A stretch of 64,000 nt of DNA, from the NCBI GenBank assembly GCA_037074615.1, contig CM073537.1:18123989-18187988 (forward strand), in the 5' to 3' direction. Under the pieces are notes generated by a model that searched no databases, had not been told where the DNA came from, and worked only from the letters and a program-made list of their open reading frames with translations. The translations under genes were made by a program, and so were the position numbers. Below, piece after piece: positions 1-13,900 of the stretch. Within the stretch, counting starts at the first letter, position 1. Every line of letters starts with the position of its first letter. The stretch is from Leucaena leucocephala (lineage: Eukaryota > Streptophyta > Magnoliopsida > Fabales > Fabaceae).

Positions 1-1128
1 ATAAATTTAGAAGCCTAAATCTAAGAAATCATAAATTTGTGTAAAGAAAAAATATTAAAACATAAAATTATTCAACTCTTAATTTTAAAGTATAAGAACT
101 CAAGTTACTATATATTTTATGAATGACTCAGAAGAGAAGTGATAGAATTGTAGAAAAAATAAAGAAGATGATTGTAGAGGTAGTGATTGATGTCTTCTAA
201 ATTGCTTCAAGGTTCTCATTTTATAGGCTTACGATGTAGCCTTAGCACTTTTTTTTATAAATATATGACTTTTTATTGATTAGCTCTTAAACATATAGTG
301 ATAATATCTATTTATTTATAGTATTCTTATAAACTGTCATCTTTTCTAATATTTATAAAGATAACTTTTTTAATCTAAATATCTTAAAAATAATTTAAAT
401 AAAAAATAATAGAATAAAAAAGATAAAATAATTAATAAAAAAATAGAAAAAGATAATAAATTTATCTATTATCCTTTAATTAAATTTAAATATTATATAT
501 TTTTAATTTAATAATTTTTTAATTAACTTTTTTCATATAATATAATTTTATAATAATTAATGCGGGTCTTAATAATTATTTGTTTTTTTTAATCTTTTAA
601 AATATATAAAAACAAAATATTTTTAAACAAATTAATTTAATCAAGAGAAATAATAAAATTAATAAAAATATAAGAAGAGTACATTTTTATTAAATTAGTT
701 TATATAATAAATTAAAATATAAAGTGAGCAGAATTACTATAATTATACTTATTAAATATATAATAAATTGTTTGAAATAAATATTAGATAATATGATAAA
801 ATATGAATTTATCAGTTAACCGATCTCCACCGTCTGATCTGTTCCCCTGATCCAAAGTTGATTATTATTCGTTATTTGTGTTAATCCGAGTAACGAATTG
901 TGTTTTGCTTCATATGCTGTTACCTCAGTGAAGGTTCGGCATATGGCATGATCACAGTCGGTTTGAGCGTCCCTTCTGGGTTTCGGAGAGTTTTGGGACT
1001 GTTCTTGTGGGTCGGCCTTTTTTTTTTTTTTTTTTTGCCTCCGGGTTTTGTTTTTCCACTTTGGGTTGGATTGAAGTGATGCTCGACTTCAGGGAAAGTT
1101 CCTCTGTGGTGGGGCTACGGTTAAGTTT
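1..1128. other. AT-rich intergenic stretch and putative 5' region of the CW gene
   Basis: No coding region is supported here. The first ~800 bases are strongly A+T rich, without a recognisable open frame or transposon end. From about 820 the composition becomes less AT-rich. A long T run at about 1018-1036 lies just upstream of the first ATG of the CW-domain gene, so the last 200-300 bases probably hold its promoter or 5' UTR. No clear TATA box was identified. Confidence 0.5.
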
Positions 1129-4100
1129 ATGGAGGTAGGCAATATTGGGTGGGTGGGCAAGACGGAAGAGAACACTGAGCTCGAGGAGGGAGAGGCATGC
1201 TATAATAAGGATCGTGACGACAACATTGACCTTGATTCTCTCTCTTACATTGTAAGGGCTATGCTTGAAAATAATTTTAACCAAGTCCAAGTTTTCCCAT
1301 TTGAATTTGGTTTAGTTTCCTCTTTCCTAGTTTTAAAATTGTAGGTCTTCTTGTGTTGTGGAGAATAAAAACACCAAATAATAGTTCATTCTATTTGAAT
1401 GAATGCTAACATTTTCATCATCATAAATAGAGTGACCTATGAATGCATCAATTTTTTTGGTTCACGTTGAGATATTGAAAATGGAGGAGATATATAATGC
1501 AGTGTTCATAATTGAGCTTCTATTTGCAAGAAACTGATTCAAATTAATAAGCCGAGGGCAACTTACGATTTCTATATGGAAAAGAATTTAGAAACACATT
1601 GTGTCATCTAGAACACCTAGTGGTTCAATCCTTTGTCATCAAATTGATTCTGTAGATGCTTTTCTTGCTGCCTCATTTGTGAATAGCATAGTTGATTTGT
1701 TGTGAAGCAACTGTAATTGCCACACTTCATGCGTATTATTATGACCAATAAATAATCTTATGTGCTGGAATATTTCTATTTGAGAAAGAATTTTAAATGC
1801 AAGTTTATCTTCTGGATTCTTTTGATATTTCTGATGATATATCCAATATGCTTTAAATATTTTGGCCTGAAGTCTAGTTCCTACTACCATTAAAAGAACA
1901 AGGATGAAGTTAATTCGCAAATTCTTATTGTTGATCTTCTTGAGGTCTGCCGTAGTGGTACTGGACCTTAGTGATTATTTTTAATTATTAATTAGTGCTG
2001 TTTTAAATTTGATGTCAGCTAGTTTAGTTTCGTTGTGAAAATAATATAGCTATGACTTGCTTTCCTTTCTTGAAGGATGAGAGGATTCAGCATGTTCTCG
2101 GCCATTTTCAAAAGGATTTTGAAGGTGGTGTTTCTGCTGAGAATCTGGGTGAGTGGCATGTTAGAAATCATAGATTGTAGAGAGGAATTATCCTGTCTTT
2201 GCACATACAACAGTGATGGCATTTGACACGAATAATTTTTTCAGGTGCAAAATTTGGTGGCTATGGTTCTTTCTTGCCTGCTTATGAATGTTCTCCTTTT
2301 CGCTCTCGTCCAAAGACTTCTCAAAAGAACTACATGTCACCAAAATCTCCTTACAATCACCATGTGGAGGTATTTGATTTTTTTTTTCTCCTGACCATTT
2401 GATTGGAAAGTAATATATGTTGCTAACATATTTCAAGTTCAGAACAACTTCTGTTTGCTTGAGTACTGTGGTTACGTTATTATGCAGGCTACATCGGACA
2501 ATTCAACAGCTCCTTCACACGTGCCTCCTTCTATAAGGCTTGGAACTGCTCCCAATGCAAGAGCATTTTCAGTTGATGATTCAATGAATAAAGATGTAGG
2601 AATTTCTTCCAATAGAGGTGCTGAAAGGTGCTCTTTGAACAATGATGGCACTAATAAGTCAGGAAAATCAACTGAACAAAGAACTCTGAAATTTCGAATT
2701 AAAATGAAATCTGATAAATTAGCTCAAAAGAATGCAGCAATTTATATCGGTCTTGGGCTTGATATCTCTCCATCTTCATCAATGGACAACAGCCCTATAG
2801 AAACTGGGGGCATGCCACCTGTGTCTCAACAGACTGGTGAAGAATCTCCAACTGGCATCCTTCAGGTACAAGTGATTTTTTTTAAAAAATAAATTTATGC
2901 ATACTCATTTTTTGACAGTATACTTACTAAAATATTTGTATTTTAACTATTTATGCAATGGAGCAGGCTATGACTAGCTTCCGTATCCCAGGGGGTGTGC
3001 TAATATCACCTCTACAAGACTGTATGCTTTACCTGACAAGAAGGGAAAAAAATCATAGAGCCAGAAAATCTTTGTCTGCTCTTAATGGTCAAGAACATTG
3101 TTCCATGTCTACTGATGAGTCAGATTCTATAATGGGAGAGGAAGATTTGTTGAAGAGGAAAAAAGTGAGAATATTGCGTCCAAAGAAAAGATTAGGAAAT
3201 AAAACTCCAGAGCGTAAGGATTTTCTCTTTAATGACTTGAAAGGCTGTGATGCTTGTGAAACTGCTGAGGTGATTGATAGGGCTTCAGAAGTCTCTAAGA
3301 AGGTCAACAAGGATGGGGCAAATGGTAGAATGGTGTCCACTGAATCAGTGAAGGAGGAGTTGTTGGAGTCAATGTCTGGCCAGGATTTTGACAAGAGTGA
3401 TAAAAAACATATGGGAAACGGTTCCAGGCAGAGGGTTATAGAACGTACGCTGGAAAATTCACTAAAAAATAACTCTGTTGGTCCTAAGAATAATGGCCTG
3501 GGTAAAGGCTCTATCAATTCTCAGAAGGCTGAGGTTGATGTAATAAAGTGTTTTGGTGAAGATTCTCAAAAAGTTGAGACTAATAGGAAAGGAAAGCCAT
3601 TATCTGATGGCAAGCATAAGTCTAAAGGGGACCAGAGTCCCAGTAAAGCCATGGCTATTGCAAAAAAAGAACGTTTCGAGGCTGCTAATAATGAAATGGT
3701 AAACAATAAAAAGAGTTCCGGCCTTGGCAATGATTCTAAAAGTAAAATGGCTAAAACAAAGTCATCAAAGGATAATAATTTTAGAGGCAGTAGCGCACAT
3801 TCATTGAAACGTGACGAACTGGAATGCATAGGTGATGGACAGATCCAGTAGATGGGAGTACATATGATGATTTTACAGATGTGAGTACATATAAAGTTAA
3901 AATAAAGGAAAGGCAAAGAGGTGATAAAACGGAGAAGTTGATATCTGGTGGTCCAGGCATAAAAGATGCTTTAAATGCATGTCATGTTGCTGGAAATAAA
4001 TCTGCTCCTGAAATGGTTCAAACAGCAGTAGCACCTCAACTTATTGAAGAAAATTGGGTTTGTTGTGATCGTTGCCAGAAATGGCGGCTTCTACCTGTTG

Positions 4101-7100
4101 GTATAAAGCCAGAGCAGCTTCCAGAGAAATGGCTGTGTAGTATGCTAAACTGGCTGTAAGTTACTTTCTCATTTAGGGATTGTGAGTCTATTATGATGGA
4201 TATACATTTAATTTAATGTGAATGTTAAAGAACTGAGGACTATTTTTTACACCTTTTTCTTTCCTCATCTGTGCCTATATGTCTGTGCTATATGTGTTAT
4301 TGCCTTCTCAAATGTTCTTTTGAAATTGCTTCCAGGCCCGGAATGAACCGGTGTGACATCAGCGAGGACATGACAACTAAAGCACTTTGTGCCTCATATC
4401 AAATGCCTACTTCTGAAAGACTAAATGACATCCAAAGCAATGCCTCTGGAGCTGCAATTGGAGTGGGCTCTGCTGATGCTCGGCAATTGGGCCTCAGTTA
4501 CCAGAGCTCCAGTTCTGATGCATTGTCTGATCAAAGGAAAAATAAAATTGGTTTTAAGCAAAAGAAAAAGACAGAAGTCTGTACCAACAATCTTCTGCCC
4601 TCCTACTCCAATCAGAACCATGCTGGAGAATCTGGAAAAATTCCAAGTCACCAGCATCCTGCAGAGGGAAACCTAATGAGGAAACCTGTTTCTCAACAAC
4701 ATGGCAAGTTGAATAGCTTGATTGATGTGAAACACATGCCAAAAGGGAAAGAAAAGAAAGTGAATGGAGGTACTGCACTCTTTTCAAAGTTGATATTCAT
4801 TATCTGATTTATTATTATATTACAAATAGTTCATTATTTAATCGCAAACGTGCAGTCGATGGAAAACAGCGTAAATTGAAACGTAAAATGGAAGTTGATA
4901 AATATCAACCTAGAACCCTTAATAAACCGAAGACTGAAGATATTATTGCTGATGCACATCTGAGTCCTGGCATGGACCTAGAGAAGGTGACTCGAAATTC
5001 AAGAAACGGTTTTCCAGCAAAGGCTAGTGGGAAGGATATGCAGAAATACGATGAGTATTTCTTGTCTGAGGATGTACAGGACAAGTTAGTAGGTCCTGTA
5101 AAGAAACAAGGAGACCGGGCTCAGGTCTTGTCAGATGGTGGGTCCTTGGATCTAAAAAGCCACAGTAAAAAGGGTTCTTCCTTGAAGAAAAGAAAATTGG
5201 AGGACTGGCAGGATGGTGATAAGCTTCGGAACACATCCTCGCAGGATGATAAACAGTATGGTAAAGGTAGCGCAAGTGGCTCTAGGAAGGAGAAGAAGTT
5301 TAAAGTTTTGAATCCAGAGGCAAAATCATTTACTTAAAGTGAATATAAAATAAATAGAAAAGGTGAGATGAATCAAGTTTGCTTGTCAGGCAGTAAAAAT
5401 CATGCAGCTGTTGGCACAGAAGTTGGAAACGCTGACAAGGTCTATCCACAAAAAAACCATATTGAAAAGGTTGCGTCTCACAAAGTTTTGGATGATGTTG
5501 ATCCATTGAGAAGGGATTTGGGCTCTGGGTTGCTATTATTGGCAGCAACATCGAGCTCTTCTAAGGTTTCAGGTTCTCATAAATGTAGAACCAACTATGC
5601 GGATATGAAAGGTTCACCAGTAGAATCTGTTACCTCGTCTCCTTTAAGGATCCCCAATGACAGGGAGGGAAATCTATCAGTAAAAGTGAAGGAGGAGAGA
5701 GTTTCATGTGACTTGCATTCTGAATCCCTCAAATTTGCTTCAATAGGGTCCCGGGTAGGGGATGCTCAAGACAAAGCTGGGATTCAAGCTAAAACTTCCG
5801 AAGTTAGGGGCGACCATTTGCTTAACTTTGATGTTGCTACTGCACAACAACATGGTGATTGTGCTAATTGTGAAAGCAGAGTGAACAAGTGCAACCAGGA
5901 AAGTGCAGTTTCTTGGGAAAAATCTAGTAAGGTTACATCAATGAGGGGCAAAGAGGATAAAAGATCTGGTTCTGAGGTTGATAGGAATAAGACTAAGGTT
6001 TCTGCTTCAGAGAATGGTTATTTTGAAAATGGTGGGAGGCAAGAATCAGCTGTTGAGCCCAATTATGATGCATTTAGTCAGGGCTCAAAAAATAATGCTA
6101 AGTGTAGTTTTGCTAAGTCTAAATGTGAGGGTAAGAAAAATTCTGTTAGACATTGGCCAAGTGAAATTGGCAAGCAAACTGAACTAAGACGAAAAGATTG
6201 TGATAAATCAGATCCGAAAATGGATGCCTCATTGAGCGCTAGCAAAGAAATTCTCTCCCTGGAAAATCTAATACTGGATTTAGAGGATGGAAATAAAGCT
6301 GATACTGTTTGTACAGAATCACGAGATGGCAAATCAAAAGTTCTATCGTCTTCGGTGGGCAAAGAGAAGAGGGAAACACTATCAGGCTCCAGAACTGCAT
6401 GTAAGTCTAAAAAAGGAGATACCGGTATTGAGCATCCAATCCATGCATCAACCAATGGTGATGTGGGCAAGTTAACAAAAATTTCTGCTGGTGCCGGCAG
6501 CAAGGGTGGGGTTAATTGTAGTTCAGGAACCTCTGGATCTGATCGGCAACTCCCTGCGATGATCCCTGTGAGAACAAATTCTATCCAAACTGCCTATGAA
6601 ACCCTGAAAGAAGCCACAAACCTAAAAGATAGAGCCGATCATTTTAAGGTTACTTGAGAATTTTAGGATTTATTTTTTCCCTCGCGTGTTTTTCGCTTGT
6701 ACCTGGAGTCTTTCCTTTTATAACCGGCAGTTTAAATGCTGTTTATTTTGTAGAACTCTGCGTTTGAATTTGAAAGTAACGAGACTTTCTTTGAAGCCGC
6801 CTTGAAGTTTCTTCATGGAGCGTCGCTTCTAGAAAATTTTCACAAGGAGAGTAGCAAGCATGGGAATATAAGTCAAATGCAAGCCTATACTACTGCAGCT
6901 AAACTTCTCGAGTAAGCATGATTTTGAATCTGTAACTTGAAATTTATTATTTTATGTTAGCTTTTGTTGTCATTTATGAGTCTCTTTGCTTATCTTTGTG
7001 TAAGTACAATATTGAAGCTATGGCTAGATGGAATTCCAAAAGGAGTAGAAGTTTATTAGAAGTCTTATAATTCATTATTGCCTCTAGGGTTCTTAGAATT

Positions 7101-9148
7101 ATTTTTATCAATGTCTTTAAGAGTTTACCTTTATTCTCAGACTGTATTATAAATAAGGTGAGGAAGGAAGCGACTAAATATAATACACTGTAATTATTTA
7201 ACCAATATTTATTCTGAGATATTAGTTAAAGTATATGCTTAGTTCCAGTTGTAAGTACCATTTTTCAACCTCTGGATAACTCTTTTTCATAGTTTTGGAT
7301 TGCGCTTTAGCATATATCAGGAAAGCAATAGGGGCTATTAAGTTTGGGTTTTCCATTGCCAGATTTGTTGTGTCGCAGTTTATGATTTTTTCCTTTCTAG
7401 TGTTTACAGTTATTTAAGGTTAAAAAAAACTAGCTTAACTGGTGTTTTCGTGCTTCTATACCATATTTACTAATAAGTAATATAATTAAGTACCCTATGA
7501 AGATGGGTTATAAACACCAGATCAAACATGACCTGAAATAAGACAATATTTTATGCATAAACATGTTTTTTTTTATTTTAATTTTTGTTTTGTTTTAAAT
7601 TTTTGCTGCCATCCGAATAAGTTATTCCTGGATCTGTCCTTGGGGCTGGGGACATGCCATTTATGGGATACAAATGAACTAAACTGTGAGCAATTTATGG
7701 GATACAAATGAACTGTCATCTTTTCCTTGAGCAATTTACTTTAAGCTTGCATTCGGCTTCTAAATGCATTTTGAAATGAATTTCAGAGCCTGTGCCAACG
7801 AATATGAAAGAAACCACGAAATAGCTGCAGCTGCTTTGGCATATAAATGCATGGAGGTTGCATATATGAGAGTGATTTATAGTAAACATTCTAGTATAAA
7901 CAGGGATCGGAATGAATTGCAATCAACTCTACAAATGGTTCCTCAAGGTAACTGAATTAGTTGTGAATATTTTGGAGTGATGCTTCATGTCTTCTAGTTG
8001 TTGATGCATGTCGATTTTGCAATTTATTTTACTTGGACATTTCTTCTGACAATGGATTTATAAAAGTGATGCATCTGCTTATCCAAAGCCCTCCCCTCTT
8101 ACTACAACTGATAATTTTTTGTTTAGGAACTTGACGCGATATATTAAAAAAGCTATGTGTTGTCCTAAATTGCGCAACTAAGTTTTGATATCCCCTCTTT
8201 ATCATTATTTATTTGATGGATGCATGCATCCAATAGTGATACTGGTCAGTGATGTATCACTGCATTTTTATTCTTGGTTTAGGTGAATCTCCTTCATCTT
8301 CTGCATCAGATGTTGATAACTTAAATAATCAGGCAGCAGTGGATAAGTTTACTTTGCTCAGGGGTACTGGCACTCATGTTGCTGGTAACCAGGTTATATC
8401 TGCTAGACATCGTTCAAATTTTGTCCGTCTTCTTGACTTTGTAAGTTACAACTTTTATTGATAACACTATGCATTGTTTGAAAGGTTTTGTTAAGTTTCT
8501 TTGGTGGTAAAACACCGTGGAGTATTGCAACTTTTATTGGGGATCAAGGGGTTTAGTAATGCAAGATAACATAAAGGAAATGTAGTTCTGTGTGTGATAT
8601 TAATGTTTGAGAAAAAGTCAGTATGGAAGTTCAAAATATGTTCCTTAGTAACAAGTCTATGTCAGGCAGATCTTAGCTCAAACTTATATTTCTTGGAAGT
8701 CATGCACTTCTCTAAATGTAGGCTTTTGTTGGTAAAGATAGAATGATGAGCTGGTTGTTGCTTTTATCATTCTTTCTTATTCTTTTTCTATAATAAGCAC
8801 TTAATTGCATAGTTATTGAGTTTCACTTATTGACTCCCCGTATGAACATGGGGGTTTATTATGTAGTCCGATAGTAATAACTTCCTACGTGTAGTCACTA
8901 TGGATCACAATTAGCATGTGATTTTGCAGACTCAGGATGTGAATTATGCAATGGAGGCTTCTAGAAAATGCCAGAGCGCTTTTGCAGCTGCTAACATGAT
9001 CATGGAAGAGGCACGGAATGGGGACTGCATAACTTCTATGAGGAGGGTTATTGATTTGAGCTTCCAGGATGTAGATGAGCTTATAGGTCTGGTTTGGACT
9101 GCAACGAAAGCCATAAGTCGTGCTCATCTCGGTGGTGCTAGAGATTAA
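1129..9148 (+). CDS. CW-type zinc finger protein (CWZF3/5/7-like), reading frame interrupted twice
   Basis: Likely a nuclear histone reader: CW domains bind methylated H3K4 in known family members. Coding exons: 1129-1251, 2076-2148, 2245-2369, 2488-2865, 2967-4155, 4336-4769, 4856-6648, 6754-6911, 7787-7947, 8283-8440, 8930-9148; all junctions are GT-AG with matching phase. The N-terminus holds an acidic ELEEGEA motif and a conserved VSAENLGAKFGGYGSFLP block. The CW domain spans the 4155/4336 junction and keeps its Trp residues and four Cys (CDRCQKWR, WLC, RCDISED). The middle is long, Lys/Ser-rich and probably disordered. Exons from 6754 encode the conserved C-terminal helical domain (FFEAALKFLHGASLLE onward). 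Two defects: the frame moves by one base between about 3837 and 3848 (exon 5 is 1189 nt where phase needs 1190), and TAA at 5335-5337 stops an otherwise open exon. Ignoring both, the product would be about 1603 aa. Either the gene is newly broken or the assembly has errors. Confidence 0.85.
4049..4370 (+). other. CW zinc-finger domain split by an intron
   Basis: The frame after position 4049 reads ENWVCCDRCQKWRLLP, and the exon closes at 4155 within ...WLCSMLNWL. The next exon at 4336 continues PGMNRCDISED. The four zinc-binding cysteines and the aromatic-cage tryptophans of the CW family are present, so the domain itself looks functional although the surrounding gene is interrupted. Confidence 0.85.
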
Positions 9149-10923
9149 CCTGATACTGTATATAATGTTAGTTTTTGGTTTTGCTTCTCTACCAATATGG
9201 CATCCGGAAAGGAAGGGCAAAAAGAACATCTTCATAGGTTGGCACTTTGAAACCTGTGAAGAGGCGGGTCACCCTTCTGTACATGTGTACAAAATGAGAT
9301 TGATTAGCAAATTTTGTTATGTATTTTGAATTTGCTCAGGTTCTTGTTGATGTGGAAATGAGCACAATACTCTCACCCTCAAATTTTTATGGGTTATAAA
9401 GGGGGATGGGATTCCTGCTGTTTAAGTGACACAGGATGGACATTTTGTTATAGTTCTATGCTATATTCTTTGCTCCACTGAGTTGGAGCCCTGAGAAAAT
9501 AGAGTCCGGAAATGTTAGGCAACAATTTTTGAGGGCATTGAATACTCATATAGTTATAATTGGCCATCTTATGGAATTTTTTAACAGATAGAATTTCTTG
9601 CAGAAAGTTTCCTTTTGTGCGTGTGCGTGTGTGGGAAACCTTTACTTTTTCACGCCAGCTATCGGCTTTGAAGAAAGTTCACATGCAGGTACTTTTTTCC
9701 TCTTCATGGCTTCATTTATAAATCTCGGTTTCATGTCTTTGCTTTATGATTTAAGTCCCTGTATCTTTGTAGGTCATACTGTTGATAATTGAATTCTGGT
9801 TAACTGTTTAAAAGGAGAGCAGTCAGCAATCCAAGGTGTATGTATTTATGCAGGGCACCTTGTGAAGAATATTGGCTGCTAAAAAGCTTGGTTTGCTATA
9901 ATTTTATTTTGATCCACTTATTTGTTTTCTGTAATCTTTTCATCTCAACTTATTAACTTTGTTGTTGGCGTCAATTGCAGTAGTTATCTTTTCATCTTAT
10001 GCTGCAAACTGCATTAAAGCTTTGATGAGGAGGCATTGAAGTTCTCTATCTGTCAGCTTGTGCCTTGTATTGTCACCATTGAATGGGTAAGTGAATCCAT
10101 TTTGTAATTTTCTTCTTGTGGTTACAGACATCAATGTGCTGTTTTTCTCGATTAACAAAGCTTCTGCAGTCTTGATTATGTGGTTTTCTCAGGTTTCAGC
10201 ATGTTGATTCTTTTGATTTGTTGAGTCGGTTTCATTGTTCTTCACAACCATGCTTCTAGAAGAATTTTCATCCTGTTGTTATTTTTTTAGACCACTTTAC
10301 TATTCTGTTTTCTTTCCCTTTGTTTTCAAATTAGTTTGGATGAGAATAATTTTAATTTTTCTTGATTTGCTCTGCTGGGATTTGATTGGACAAGATGTGG
10401 CCAGACCTCATTGCACTCTGGTTTCCGCAGTTATATATTTTGCAGTAACTTTTTATTTTGGGAAAACTACATTAAAGGATCCAAATTTGATAAAAGTATT
10501 AGTCATTTTTTAATCTTGTAAATATCATGTTCATTTTATTTTCATTGTCTTTAGTACATGTCCGACAACATTGAATCATGAGTGGTCTGGGTATTTTGTT
10601 AAATATCCATTCGCATTACATTACTATTAAAGTTCGGATATCTTTTTGAATATTTTAACTATGATTAGAATTTGGCATTCCAATTGCCTACCGGGCATTA
10701 GGGTGTGTTTGGTTCAACAGGAAGGAGAGGAGGAAGGAGGGGAGAGATTTTAATATTTACCTCATTTTGGATTGATTAGGAGGAAGGGGAGGGAGGGAAA
10801 AATATTTTTATATAAACAACTTTTTCCTTATTTTCCATCCTATATACTTTGACAGTTTCTTCTGTTTACAAGAGTGGAAAGAGTATCTCAAACACATGAG
10901 AAATATATACTAACATTAAATGA
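9149..10923. other. Spacer between the CW gene and WAK gene A
   Basis: No convincing gene. The first several hundred bases after the CW stop codon are probably its 3' UTR. Short open frames (for example 9598-9792 and 10235-10513) are T-rich and unlike proteins I recognise. At 10698 the phrase TTA followed by GGGTGTGTTTGGTT looks like one end of a PIF/Harbinger-type MITE, but I find no partner end. Confidence 0.4.
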
Positions 10924-13900
10924 TCATCGCCCATCTTCAATCTCAGATGCCATTTGCCTCTGTATGCTATCATAAGCAGCTAAAGTGTTAGCAGTAGCAT
11001 TCCCATATCCATCAGCTACATGACCATGCAGCTTTTCACTTTCTTCTGAAATCCAATCCTCTGTATCCTTCACCCATGGATGCTTTTTCATTGCAATCAA
11101 ACCCTCTAATTCCTTTGCTACTTCTTTCATTGTTGGCCTTTCCTCTGCATTAACTCTGATCCATCTCCTTGCTAAGAAAGCCACTTCCTTTATCTGCTCT
11201 GCATTCTTCTGATCCAGCACTCGCTTGTCAAGTATCTCCCACAAGTTGTCTTCTCTCATTGAAGATGCAAAGTACATAGCCAAATTTCTCTGTTCTTCCC
11301 TGTTGAATTCAACTGCTTTATTCCCAGTGATTAGCTCCACGAGCACAACCCCAAAGCTGTAAACATCACTTTTCTCATTCAGTTGACCTGTGAGGAGGTA
11401 CTCTGGATCCAAATATCCTAATGTCCCTTGAACGACCGTAGAAACTTGAGTTTCATCAAGAGGGACAAGTCTTGAAGCTCCAAAGTCAGAAACTTTTGCT
11501 TTAAGATTATGATCTAGTAGTATGTTGGCAGACTTAATATCTCGATGAATAATTGGAATAGAAGCAGCATAGTGTAAATATGAAATGGCATTGGCTGTTT
11601 CTGCAGCTATCCTTAATCGGGTCTCCCATGAAAGAGAGTGCTCATTCTTTAATGGATCTATATGGTTAAGAAGGCTGCCATTGTCCACAAACTCGTAAAC
11701 TAACAAAGGAACTTCAGTTTCAAGACAACACCCAAAAAGTTTAACAACATTCCTATGGTTGATTTGGGAAAGCACGGCCACTTCATTGATAAAATCCTTA
11801 ATTTGTCTGGGATCCCCACCTATTCTGGACTTTTTAACGGCCACATGCGTATTATCTGGTAATACACCCTCGTAAACCGTGCCTTGTCCTCCACGACCTA
11901 GGATTCTGCTTTCATCAAAGTTGTTTGTGGCAATTTTGAGCTCGTCTTCAGTAAAGATCTTGGTTCTATCAGTGTATCCTTGTTGTTGGTGAAGTTGCTG
12001 CAGCATATTTCCTCCATTTTGCTCAAAATGCTTTCTTCTAAGTCGCTTGAGTTCTCTCTGCTCGTGTCCCCAGCATAATGTGGAGACCAATGTGAAGACA
12101 AGAAGCAAGGTTGCAGAAATTCCTGCAAACAATGTTCAACATATATGTTATCATGAGTAGCTAGTAAGCGTTGTTGTTTGTCGATGAACCATTGTTTTGA
12201 ACACTAAATCCTAGTGCATTGTGTTATGGGGTTAACCATTCACAATATGATGAATCAAAGTACATACCAATCGGCCTGTGTGTACGGGCCCATCATGCTA
12301 TGGGGATAGATACAATTTGACACGGCTTAAATGATGTATTAACTAACTTTTGCAACATGTACCTACATGTATATTCTTAAAATATAATGCCAACATTGTT
12401 CATAATGTTTCCTTTTATTTTTATATTCAAGGAATGGGATGACAGACTACTTTTAAATCCAAACCAATCCTATCAATTAATACTCTTAACTATATATATA
12501 ATTTCTTTAAAAACTAAGGATATTAAATTAGTTTTTGAAGTATTAACAGGAATTAGATATAGTAGAAGAGGTTAGTCCTTTATAATAAGATAAACTAATA
12601 TTTGAATTTTCGCTATGAAAGGTATTTATATTTAATACTAAAAAATATCTCTTATAAGAGGTTACTTATGCTTAGCTGAAAAAATTCTTGAAGTATCAAT
12701 CCATCCGGTGCAGCTCATGAGTCAGGACTTTTGATGTGATTACCTTTTGTAAATGAAAACTTTGCTAAGATAAGTCGAACTTTAAGGGTTAATTAATATT
12801 CTTACCCAATGAAATTTCCATGACGGGGAATTTGCAGCCTGATCCGTCGATATAGCCGTCGCCTCTATAACCTGGCGGACAAGAACACGTATAATTTCCA
12901 TCCACGTTGTGGCATCTCCTACTGCACAGATTCTTTCCGTCGCATTCATTAATATCTGCAAAAGATATTAATCTTTAAGCTGATTATACATATCTCTAAG
13001 CAACGGCTGACTTTTTTTGAATAAGACGAGAGACCGTACATTTTTTTTATCTGTATCTACTCCAGTTATAAAACTCGTACAAAATCCTTTTTTTAACAGT
13101 TGTCAGAAGGCTTTTCTACACTAGTGAAGAGCTGATTATTACTCCTCCTCCGGTTTTTAATATAAAAATTAATTAAAAAATTAATCTTTCTTAAATATAA
13201 GACATATTTTTTTATATTTATCAATTTTTTTTAAATTATCCGTATAAATACTTCCTCAACAATAATAAGTAAGAGGGAGGAAAAGAATTAAAAAAAATAG
13301 TTAGATTACTTTAGAAAAATTAATTTAATCAATTTTCTTAGCATACTCAAATTTATTAAATAAATTTTATATTAAAGGTCGGGGAGTATATTTCTTTGGG
13401 AATGAAAAGAAAACAAGTGACAACCAGAGGCAAAAAAACTGAATGCTGTGGTCTCACACACACGCATATAACTAGGGATGTGCATGGGCAGGGTTGGGCA
13501 GGGCAAGCCCCATGCTCGGTGCCCTGCCCAAAAAAAACATGGGCTGCATTTTGCAGCCCGATGCCCTGCCCTGCCCTGTAAAAGCCCTAACTACTTTGGG
13601 CTGGGCATGGGCGAGCTGGGCATGCCCAAGTTTTGATGTCATGCTCATGTTGTGAAATAAATCTGCAATTATGAACTTATAAAATAATACCATATTCATA
13701 TGTCTTTAAGACTTAAATAATATCCATAATTCACTAAGAATAAAGCAACAAAAAGATAATAATTAAATTTTTTAAATCCATTGTATGTAAAAAAAAAAGT
13801 CTTGAAGTCTAAGTAATTTATAATTGTAACTTTGTATCAATCTCCCTAATATTGACAAAGATTAAGTATCTGAAAAAAAATAAACAATTATAATTTATAA

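Noticed and set aside
10698..10900. GGGTGTGTTTGGTT after TTA, like the end of a PIF/Harbinger MITE
   Set aside because: No inverted partner or second TTA-flanked end was found nearby; a single end is too common a phrase.
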